From Paratinospora sagittata (Eukaryota > Streptophyta > Magnoliopsida > Ranunculales > Menispermaceae), in the NCBI GenBank assembly GCA_035771175.1, contig CM069607.1, positions 6,863,501-6,927,500 on the forward strand: 64,000 nucleotides of DNA, written 5' to 3'. The notes under the pieces were generated by a model that saw only the letters and a program-made list of their open reading frames with translations, was not told where the DNA came from and searched no databases. Made by a program: the position numbers and the translations under genes. Positions 12,478 through 24,273 of the stretch are shown here, one piece after another (positions within the stretch are counted from its first letter, which is position 1; each line of letters starts with the position of its first letter).

Positions 12478-12590
12478 ACGGTTCTGCTAAACTGGATTTT
12501 ATGGGTTCCGTGACATTTCAGCTTCGACTGAAAACCAGGTTAAGGTTAAAAACCAGAAGAATCTTCTCTGGCAGATAGTATAATTACATT
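12478..12590. repeat. First copy of a dispersed ~110-bp segment (second at about 21970-22085)
   Basis: The segment from GGTTCTGCTAAACTGG through GAAAACCAGGTTAAGGTTAA to CCAGAAGAATCTTCT is repeated, diverged but collinear, 2.6 to 2.7 kb upstream-to-downstream of the GDSL gene's far side at 21970-22085. The second copy lies about 0.7 kb upstream of the glucanase start. Origin is unknown. Confidence 0.6.
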
Positions 12591-14025
12591 TGTGCCCAAG
12601 CAACATTTTTTCTATTCATCTGCCATCTTTAGTAAGGTCCCATTTTTTTTTCTTCTTATTTTAGGGTCATCACAACTAATATGTACTGTGTTTCACTAAT
12701 ACAGATATATAGCTTTTTTAACAATATTTGTCCTCCATAGTGTATCAAGCCTAGTTCCTAAACTTACTAATTCTCACACTAATAAGATAAAACCATAATG
12801 ACCATTAGGGATGACAATTTGTGTTATATATCGTATTGAAATTGTGTATAATAAAATATATTATAAACTCAAACACAACACATTTAAATAACGTATCATT
12901 ATATGTAACTCAAACCCGACTCATTTAATAAACGAATTAAAGAGGTTAACCTGTTTATATCCCTTAAAACTTAAACAAGTTCATTCTAACTTATTTATCA
13001 TATATAAATTCTAAATCAACATATAAATTAAAAAATTTAAATCATAATTATACAACCATATAATAAAGACTAAATAAAATATTAAAAATTTAAAATCTCA
13101 ACTCATGACATAAAATATTAAAACGTCTTCACACGTAACATAAGTCTCAACACAAAATATAATCATATCAAACGAGTCAATTTCGAGTTTAATAGATTAA
13201 CCTACTTTTGACCTAAAATTTAATCGTGTCTAATCAGATTTAACCTATTTTGACCCGAACCTGTCTATGCAAAATCCAAACTCATTTATTTTGTGTCGAT
13301 TTTGAATCGTGTTATCATGTCGTGTCACACCCCAGTACACAGCACACCGCAGTGTCTAGTACCCCGGGATATGATGGGTACCTCATACCGAGCGTACCCC
13401 AGCCATTACGATCCATAATATTGTTATACCTCAATACACAACCTGCACACAACGTCTAGTATCCCCGAGGTTTTTTGTCCACAAAGGGGGACTCCCCCAA
13501 GTCGAACTCGCAACCTCCCCTTAAGGAGTTAGAATCCACCCCTAATGACCACCAAGGACATAAAAGAGCCCATGTCGAGTTTAAAAATTGATCTCTTCCG
13601 CCCAAGTCATATCCTCCGCCGACGTAAATTTTACGACCCTTATGTAGACGTCCGTCGCAATACGTCTTTTGAAAAACTATTACCCTTCCACGACTCGAAT
13701 TCATAACCTATGCAATGCCTGTAAAACTGACGACCAACTGCGCCAATACCTCATTGACAATAGCTTTATACAATAAGAGGAATTTTCTCAAGCCACACTT
13801 GAACAAAATCACAGAACAAAGCGTTCTACATAAACGATGAGCAACTTCATTCCTAATTCTAGGGATGGCTGAACAATTATAGTCAAGCCATGAAGGTCTT
13901 CACCAATAGTCATGATATAAAACGCCAGTGCAATCTAATTCATATTCTTAGTGATCATTAAGATTAAAAGAATCAACATTCCTTTCCAGTTGGCAGCCGG
14001 CCATACGCGCGTTATGGCTTTCATA
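12591..14025. other. Spacer and 3' flank of the GDSL gene
   Basis: No gene is seen. The part from about 13320 to 13760 is less AT-rich and reads like a decayed repeat (for example CACCCCAGTACACAGCACAC and ACTCCCCCAAGTCGAACTCG). The last 300 bases are probably the 3' untranslated region of the minus-strand GDSL gene. I found no terminal repeats. Confidence 0.4.
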
Positions 14026-14682
14026 CTAGCTACTTGATCGTTGATTGGAAAGCATGTTGATGGTGAAGCTTCCATTTGCAAGGAAAAAGTGTGCTTTTTG
14101 AGTCATATGAACTGCATCCCAGTAAAGATGTTCATTTCTGTTCTCGCATGGCCGTTGATTTGGAAGGCACGATGCTAAGATTCCAACTGCACAACACGGG
14201 GTTGCTGTTGATGTCAAACCTGAAAAATTAAAATTTAATTAATCTCTTCAAATAATTATATATATAAAGATCAATTACAAACAAATATCAAACGCAATCA
14301 ACTGGTAAGATCATCAAATTGTGTTTAATTTATAGCATGTCTCACCGTATTTAGAAGGGTTTTGGAGCATATCATTGACAATTCCGTACACATCTAGATG
14401 CACAAATGTTGAACCCACAAGAGATCGTTCGAGTTCGAGAAGTTTACTGGGAAGACCCTTATTGAAAATGTTCACCAATTGATTTATATCCTCAACGCAC
14501 GGAGTACTTGTGGGTTTGAGATTAGCATCGTTTACAAAACAAGGCAAACACCCAAGTGGTTCAATGTTTACTACCACAAACTTCCTGCCTCCCAACTCGT
14601 ACAATTTCTGTCAATATTGTGTTAAATCAGTTCCAATTCTAGTAGTTTAGAGAGCACAAGAGAAAATCCTTAAATTTACATC

Positions 14683-14751
<69 letters not shown>

Positions 14752-17700
14752 AATACTGCTACCTTATCATAATGAAGCCTTTTTACACTATAATGCACCT
14801 CTGCCTCATACATTCAAATTTTAAGGTTGTGTTTAACTTACAATTCAAAAACCATTTTCAGTTTTCAAATAGTAAAAGCAAAAAAAAAAAAAACATGTTT
14901 GATGAATAATTGTTAAAAAACACTTTTCTAATCTTCTCTCACAAAAAAGTAAAAACTTGAAAAATAACATTTTATCATTTCCCTAAATTTTCTAATTGTA
15001 TTTTTTGAATACCCTAAAAACAAAAAAAAAAACTATTTTTAGATACTTAACCAACACTTTCTAATTTATTTTTTTTTACAGTGACTTAATATTAACTTCT
15101 TCTTTGACCAGTGACTTGATATTAATCTCTTTCTTTACTTCCTGATCAACTTTTAACATTATTCCTTCTTCTTTCACAATCAATAGTATAAGGGCTTCAA
15201 TTAGATTCTCCAAGCAAAGTTTTCATGGTTTCTTTCTATAGTATATCATCTATTAATTAAAAAATATATATAATAATCTATTCATATGCAACACAGGTGC
15301 TATAGCTTATATGTATAATGAAATGGTAATGAGGATCGAGTCATCTTTACCAATAAACGCTGATTGAAAACTTTTAGCAGGAATGGACCGAATTGCTCAG
15401 GAGTGAATATCTTGCTAAGATTGGACGTTGCAGGTTGGAGATAGTTGTTAAAATAGTCATTGGTACCGATTGCAATAATAAAAATGGATTTGGAAAGGTA
15501 CTGAGAGAGCTCGAATGGGTTTTTGAAAACCCTAGGCAAGTATCGTGTCACCGTTTCTTGGAAGTAGTTGATTTGATCATCCAAGCACAAGATCTTACCC
15601 TGCACAAATCATTTGGTAACTATTAAAATTTTTAAGAAATTCGTTAAGTAAAGACTAAGTAATTAGAAGGGGAAGGGGAGCCTGGCGCAACAGTTTATTA
15701 AAAGTTGTTTCTAGTTTGAATTATAAAAATAGCCTCTTTAAAAGTTGTTAAAAGTTGTTAACAGTTTATTAAAAGTTGTTTCTTTAGCCTGCATACTAGC
15801 TTCTCTTTTCTTTTGACTTGAAAACCTTCGGGCTGCTCCATATAGATTTCTTCGTCAAGATCACCTTGTAAGAATGCGATTTTGACATCAAGTTGTTTAA
15901 CCTCCAGATTAAGATTAGCTGCCAAGCCAAGAACAACTCGGATTGAAGACATTTTTACCACCGGTGAGAAGATTTCATCGTAGTCAACGCCTTTCTTCTG
16001 CCCGAATCCTTTTACAACCAATCTTGCTTTGTATCGAGGTTGCGAGTTACCTTCTTCGCTTTTGATCATGTGTACTCACTTATTTTTGAGGGTTTTCCTT
16101 CCCTGCGGTAATTTCACCAAGTCAAATGTGTGGTTCTCATGCAGAGATTTCATTTCTTCCTGCATAGCTTTCATCCACTCAGTCTTATGCTGGTCAGTGA
16201 TAACTTCGGTATAGCTCTCCGGTTCTCCCCCGTTAGTGAGCATCACATAGTCACTAGGAGAATATCTTCGACTTGGTTGTCGCTTTCTGGTGGATCTCTT
16301 TAGCTGTGCTTCTGGTTGGACTTGTTCAGGAACTTGTTATGGCTCTGAACTACGAGCTGGTGGAACATCATCATCAGTATCTGGTGCAGCTCCTTTGTCA
16401 TCTGGATTTGTTTGTGAAGAAACTGGTTCCAGATTAACTGGAATTTCATCTGATTGTGGCTTCTCAGGTTTCTAAAAATCCTCGATCGTCTGATCTTCAA
16501 GAAACACCACGTCTCTGCTTCTGACAATCTTTTTGTTGACAGAATCCCAAAATCTGTAACCGAATTCTTCACGGGAATATCCCACAAAGACACACTGTTT
16601 CGCTTTTCCATCCAGCTTGGACCTCTCGTCTTTAGGGATGTGAACAAATGTTCTACAGCCGAATACTTTCAAGTGTTTGTAAGAAACGTTTTCCCCGTCC
16701 AAACCTTTTCTGGTACGTCGTAGTTCAGTAGAACTGATGGAGAAAGGTTGATTAAATCGACTGCTGTCCTCATTGCCTCCCCCCAATAGGAGTTTGGCAG
16801 TTTTGCATTTGAGAGTATACATCTGACTCTTTCACCAATGGTTCTGTTCATCCTCTCTGCGACACCGTTGTGTTGAGGTGTCTTTGGTACTGATTTTTCC
16901 AGCCTGATGCCGAAACTTGTACAGTACTTCTCGAATATTCCGCGATACTCACCGCCATTGTCTGCACGTACACACTTCAAACGCCTGCCAGTTTCTTTCT
17001 CAACTTTTACATGAAATTACTTGAAAACTTCCTGCACTTGATCTTTAGTTTTCAAAGCAAAGGCCCACACTTTTCTAGAGTGATCATCAATAAAAGTCAC
17101 AAAATAATGAGCACCTCCTAGTGACTTACAACTCATTGTACAGACATCTGTGTGTATTAAATCTAGAATATTTGCCTTTCTAGATGGTGGGGAACTACGA
17201 AATGCAACTCTATGTTGTTTACCCATAATACAATCAACACAAGTACGTAAAAATGTACCTTTCATTCCTGGCAAGAGCTCTTTCTTGGAAAGAATTCTGA
17301 TACTTTTTCACTCATGTGACCGAGCCGCTTATGTCATAACTCGGTGGGAACTTCTTTCCTCATGGTATTTACTTCTCCTCTACACAGCTTGACTTTTGTG
17401 AGGTAGAGTGATGTATCTTTCTTGCCTTTGGCTACTACCAAGTTTCCTTTGGTGAGCTTCCATTTTCCTTCACCAAAGTTATTATTGTAGTCATCGTCAC
17501 CAAGCATTCCGATGGAGATCAAATTGAGGCGGATATCAGGAACATGCCTCACATCTTTCAAGAGTAACCTGCATCCAAGGTTAGTTTCAAAATAAATATT
17601 GTTGATGCCGATAATTTTGGATGCATTATCATTTCCCATCCTCACTCGTCCGAAATCACCTTGAGTGTAGGTTGAGAAGAAATCTCATCGTGAGGTGACA

Positions 17701-20008
17701 TGGTAGTAAGCACCTGAGTCAACTACCCATGTAGAGTCTTGACATGCAAGGTTGACATAATCAGCATCTCGAACAATGACAACTTCTTCAGTGACAGTTG
17801 CGGTGTCATTTGTTCGGGTTTTTGCTTCTTGATTTCTGGATCGTTCCGCCTTTAACTTTTGACATTCTCGAATGAAGTGTTCGGGCTTGCCGCAGTGATG
17901 ACACTTCTTGTCATGCCTCGATCTGGACTTCGAGCGTCCTCTTTGCTGACTTTGGTTACGAGGATTTTTGCTTTTATTTCTTCCGTGTCATTCTTGTTTG
18001 CCTTGTTTTTTCATGACAAGTGCTTCAGTTTCAGGAGTATTTCCTTCGTCTTTTCGTCGAGACTCTTCGTTCAGCATTCTGTATTTTACCATATCCATGG
18101 TAAGCTTGCCGTCAGGAGCTGAGTTACTAATTAACACAACTAGAGCGTCCCAACTTTTTGGTAGAGAACTCAGCATCAGCAACGTTTGTAGCTCGTCATC
18201 TACGGTCATCTCATAGAGTTGAGTTGATCTACAATGCCTTGGAACTCGCTCATGTGTTCCGATACGTTGCTTCCATCTTTATTCTTCAAATTGACTTATC
18301 GTCGCATCATATTAGCTTTATTCTGTGCGGTTGTCCTCGCATACATTTTCTCCAACTTTTGCCAAAGAACGTAAGCATCGTATTCATTAGCAAAATTTTG
18401 GAAAATACTCTTGTCGATCCATTGTCTGATTTGAGCAGCACACTTTCGGTTCAGCACGACCCAATCAGCGTCTGTGTTGGTTGTTTTTGGTGTCTTGTCA
18501 TCTGTCGAAGTTGTAGTCATGGCTTTCTCCTTCGGCATTACAATCGGCTTCCACAGATCTTTAATGTATAAAAAATCCTCCATCTTCGGCTTCCAAATTG
18601 CATAATTAAATGCAGTCAACTAGATCATGTTGTATGTGCTCTCCTCCATTTGAATCGCCAGTCAACAGGTTTCACAGAGCTTGACAATTTTCCGGTGATG
18701 AATAGTACTCTGTGAATAGTATCTGATGAATAGAGCCCTTATGAATAGTACTTCGTAAATATTACTTTGTGAATAGTACCACTATTCACTATTTCAAAAA
18801 GTACCTGCCGACAAAACAGTACCGTATACGTGGATAGTACCGTATGTGTGAACAGTACCTTCGCTGAAAACAACACAGTCTCTGATACCACTTTGTTGAA
18901 AAAATTGATGGTTGGAAAGAAATTAATTCCACAAACCCATGATCATTTCTCAAACTAAAATAGAACAATATAACACCAACAATTTTTAGCGTGAAAAACC
19001 CTCTAAAAAGGAGTTAAAAACCACGGGACTCGTAGGCCGCTTAAAGACTTTTACTATAATAAAATGAGATTACAAACTTCACCCTTAGGTGGATCTCTCA
19101 CAAAATACAATAATTATGTATCTTTAATTTATGAGTAAAACTTCATAAATTAGCTCACACTTTTTCTTCTTAAAGAAACTCTCTTTGAGACTCTCTGAAT
19201 CTCTTAGATTAGATCTTTAGATTGATTTTCAAGATTAAAGTAAGGCTCTATTTAGAAGAATATTTCAGAGGCATTTTCGTAATTATAAATATATATTTTA
19301 AATAATTCTTTTTCAAACAATTCAACGTCGAATTGCTGGCTGCGTCGAATTGCTGGTCGCCCTCGTGGGCGTTCAGCCCTCTTTGGTTGTTGGGCGCCCT
19401 CATGTGAGGTGGACCAAACCAACAAAGACTGCATAAAATAAACTCAAATGTAGTCTAATTCTCTCTTACAGGAGCTTCGTGCACAAGTTACCCTTTTTAT
19501 AAAGATTAAGCAATATCTAATCTCTTACGTACCATTATATTTCCAGTTTCAGGAAGAATGCCAGCGGAGCCAGACGCATAATTCACCCCTGTTGTGATCC
19601 TACGTTTTTCATTCTCAGAGAGACCCAAGTATGGAGGTGCAAATGGTAGTCCGAGCGATTGAGCTGCAAGCGTACAAAGTTATAAGAGAAACACCAACAA
19701 TTATACTTATAAAAAAATATGTGATTTGTGGGGGTTGATTTGATTCTAATACCAATGAAATCGGCCAGTGTTCGGCCATTAGTGAATCTCCCATCTGCGA
19801 CACCAAATGGAAAATCTATGCCGTAAGGATAGTAATTGGCTTTGGCTGTGGTACTCAAGAAATTATTGTTGCCACTGTCAACAATGGAGCTACCAAAGAC
19901 GTATAGTGCAGGTGCAAGAGGATTTATTCTTCCACATTCAATCAACAATAACTGGAGAAGAAGGCAGCTAATATAAAGAAGGGAGTTGGGAGAGCCGCTG
20001 GTTGCCAT
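14026..20008 (-). CDS. GDSL esterase/lipase, five exons, secreted
   Basis: Exons on the minus strand are 20008-19753, 19663-19533, 15599-15351, 14607-14346 and 14219-14026. All introns are GT-AG and the phases join to 363 residues. Residues 1-26 form a signal peptide ([18 protein letters not shown]). The family landmarks are block I at [12 protein letters not shown] (Ser41 as nucleophile), [10 protein letters not shown] and [27 protein letters not shown], block III IGTNDY (Asn176) and block V WDAVH (Asp334, His337). The length fits plant GDSL hydrolases, which hydrolyse ester bonds of lipids or acylated cell-wall material, usually outside the cell. One oddity is that block I reads G-S-S-I rather than G-D-S-L, though the catalytic serine is kept. 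Intron 2 (about 3.9 kb) holds a truncated copia element in the same orientation. The true substrate cannot be read from the sequence. Confidence 0.93.
14687..14747. repeat. (AT)n microsatellite in GDSL intron 3
   Basis: About 30 uninterrupted AT units lie between exons 4 and 3 of the GDSL gene. Confidence 0.9.
15669..15745 (+). mobile_element. Au-SINE-like head fragment at the copia truncation point
   Basis: GGGGAGCCTGGCGCAACAG followed by AAAAGTTGTT and later TAGCCTCTTT resembles the head of plant Au-type SINEs as I remember it. It abuts the point where the copia reverse transcriptase frame stops. A 24-base segment is repeated exactly at 15689-15712 and 15760-15783, so the junction looks rearranged. 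The SINE assignment is tentative. Confidence 0.35.
15777..18619 (-). pseudogene. Broken copia gag-pol reading frame
   Basis: From 18619 downward the gag begins near [25 protein letters not shown] zinc knuckle ([14 protein letters not shown]) lies near 17900, the aspartic protease motif VVDSGA near 17710, and the integrase zinc-binding part (HKRLGH, then [10 protein letters not shown]) near 17240-17340. The integrase core acidic residues appear in IHTDVC, ADNGGEY and [11 protein letters not shown] (17155 to 16850). Reverse transcriptase starts [13 protein letters not shown] near 16030 and ends after CRLKK. Several stops and frameshifts break the frame, for example near 17000, 17330, 17690 and 18210. 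It is on the same strand as the host gene. Confidence 0.9.
18894..19424 (-). repeat. 5' LTR of the truncated copia element
   Basis: The segment starts TGTTGG and ends CAACA on the minus strand and is followed after AAG by the primer-binding site TGGTATCAGAGAC. The terminal GGGTTTTTCACG...ATTGTTGGTGTTATATTG text is typical of copia LTR ends. It is about 531 bp long. The start at 19424 is inferred from the TG/CA ends because there is no second LTR to compare. Confidence 0.75.
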
Positions 20009-22788
20009 ATTCTTTCTTGCGTTTCTGTTACTGATCAGAAAGAAAGCATTTATAAGGTTTTCTAGATTTAGAAATCAACTGGCCGTTTAATCATTGCAAA
20101 GAACAGGCATAGCTAAAAGGTAAATAATAAATTCGAGTAACTAAGACTATGTGTCAACATTTAAAAATAATAGTTATCTTTAACATTACTCTACTAATAA
20201 TAGATATAATGACTTAAAAAATAAATAGAATATTGATAAAAATCCTTCTAAAAATCTAAAAGCAATTTTTTTCTTATTACCAAACAACAATAAAAGTGCA
20301 AAAGTTCTCCTAAAGAAGGAGAAGCAAGAACAGAGAATGTGTGAGAAGAAGAAAGAAGACGCAAAACAGAACAGAGAATGAGTGGATTCCGTCACCAGTT
20401 GTAAGCATGTACGGTGAGTTTGAAGACTTGTGTGGTATGAATCGCAAGGGGATTGGAAGTGTTATAATGAATTAAAACTTACCCAACAACGAAGAAATCT
20501 AGAAATAAATTTTATTCAACATGAATCAAACAGAAAAAAAAAAAGAAAAAAATGAATCTCAGTGGAACCAAATTAATCACACACCTTTGAAATTGAAACA
20601 TTCAATCGCGTCGTTCTCGCACCGAATCTGATTTGATGAGAAGAAGAAGCGATTTGAATTCGAGAAGAAACAATTTGAAGGGTTCAAGGAAGAATGGAAC
20701 TATGAGAAGAAGCAAATTAATCACATACCTTTCAAATTAACATATGAAACAGTTGTTTCACGTTTTGTGATCTCGTCGCCTCCTTTTACACGTTCTTTGA
20801 AACCAAATTAAAAATATCTGGTCAATAAAAGTCTTGAGACAATGTTTTGTTGAAGATAACATACAGTCTTTGATATTTTTTTGTGGTTTACAGACTACAG
20901 TGACGATTTGGGGCAAGATCATGGCATGTGACAATAATCGAAAAAGGACAATGTCATTTAAAGCAACAGCTAAAGTTCTAACATTCTTTTGTATACATAA
21001 TAATTTTATATATAATTATTATTGGATTGTCTTATCCTACGCAACATACTTACGCGTTACGACGATTATGATTCTTTTTTTTTTTTTTTTTCAATTCAAT
21101 TTTAGTGTGATTTTTTTAAAAAGCAACTTCCTCGACGTTGGTAGGTGCGCGATCCTTTTTTGGGTATCAGACATTACTTTGGGGTAACTTCCCACTTTGT
21201 CCTCATCATTCTTCTAAGATATCAAAAACAACCTTATTCTTTTGTTCTAAGGACCGTATAATTATTTCCATTACTTTTTAGTTGTTAGATGGTTAACTCT
21301 TCTTTCTTCCTGATTAATTATACATAAGTATATTACTTTTACTTGTAAAAGGGCAAAATCGTCATCTTCGAGTAAAAATACTACTTTTACAATATGAAAA
21401 AGGAATGTGTTTTACAAACAGGTTTCAAATAACTTTTGCCAAAGCATAAGCTCTACCAAACAAATATAAATATTTTTATTTATTTTAACAAGTACATATC
21501 ATGGTGTTATTTATAAAGGTGATAATTCGTGTTGTCGTGTCATAAATTTGATTGTGGGTATAAAGAAAAGATTTAATGTTTAGTGGGTGTAAAAAGTGTG
21601 TTGGTAAAGTGAATTTGACTAATGGGTGGAAGGAGAAGCACCCGGGTAATTCTCATCCCCCAATAATCAAACTTTATATTTTTCTAATTCTCAAATGAAG
21701 AATTAGTGCTCTACATGTAATTAACACTAGCATCTTTTATAAACAGTAGTATTATTAACATTATTATTCTAAATCATGATTTTTACGGTACCTAAATCAT
21801 GATTTTAAAAAACTTGGAAAATAACATTTGATCGTTTTTCAAGTTTTCTTCATTTTATAAAGCTAAAATTGAAAAATAAATTATAAATTTCACTTTGGTA
21901 ACCAAACATGTATTTTATTACTGTTGTGCTTTTTACTGTTTGAAAACTAAAAACAGTTTCTAAGTTAGAAACCAAAACAGGGTTCTGTTAAACTGGGTCT
22001 TTTAGGTTAGATGATGTCAACTTCTATTGAAAACCAGGTTAAAGTTAAACCAGAAGAATCTTCTTCCGCAGATGGTATAAATTTGGTCATTTTAATGTCT
22101 TTTTTTTTTTTTTTTATACAAAATAAATTTACAGTCATAAAAAAATATACGTGTTGATTGATATATGGAACATGGCGAAAACGTGTTACATGTTTTTAAT
22201 AGGGGTGATAAAAAACCAGGTACCACTGAATGTAGGTACAAACAACGCCTTATATTTACAAATATGATATATATCCTCTAATTAATTTTAGAACTGGTAT
22301 CCTTCCTTTGTAATATGATCATCATTAACATATCATGTGTAAATTAATTTTAGAATTGAAATCCTAATATTTAGATCATAGTCATTAATACATCAATCAA
22401 AAGTTGCAAAATTTTATCCGATTCTTTAAAATCCAATAAAAAAAAATTCTAAAATTCTAAAAAAAAATCTAAGTATATGCTAGGAAATATATGACTCTAT
22501 TAATTAAAGGTTATCAAAACATTATCCATTGTTTCATTATACAAAATCTAGTATATGATTTAGATTTATTAACAAATTAAGTATTAGATTCACGTTATCT
22601 TCACTATTTATTTTATTTTCTATCCTGAGTCTATATATATATATATATATAAGCCAAATGACACCCATATGACAGTAAAGTTTTAACTATAAAGATATTA
22701 CAAGGCAAATTCTCTTCCATTTTGATTCATCTATCATCAATTTGCAATCTCTTTGCTTTAAGGTTGAAATCACAAGTTTCCTTCTAAG
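20009..22788. other. Spacer between the divergent GDSL and glucanase genes
   Basis: No gene is seen. It should hold both promoters. A pair of similar segments AAATTAATCACA(C/T)ACCTTT lies near 20570 and 20724 inside a GA-rich tract. The second copy of the dispersed ~110-bp segment is at about 21970-22085. The final 100 bases are the probable glucanase leader. Confidence 0.5.

Positions 22789-24273
<1,485 letters not shown>

Larger units (their letters stand above)
15777..19424 (-). mobile_element. 3'-truncated Ty1/copia retrotransposon in GDSL intron 2
   Basis: Read on the minus strand, the element starts with one LTR (19424-18894), then the primer-binding site TGGTATCAGAGAC, gag, protease, integrase and the beginning of reverse transcriptase. 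Homology stops at about 15777. The rest of reverse transcriptase, RNase H, the polypurine tract and the second LTR are absent, so it cannot move on its own. Domain order (integrase before reverse transcriptase) places it in copia. Confidence 0.9.

Noticed and set aside
15758..19434. Possibility that this element is an integrated plant virus
   Set aside because: The zinc knuckle, DSG protease, integrase before reverse transcriptase and LTR with initiator-Met primer site identify a Ty1/copia retrotransposon; there is no movement or coat protein.
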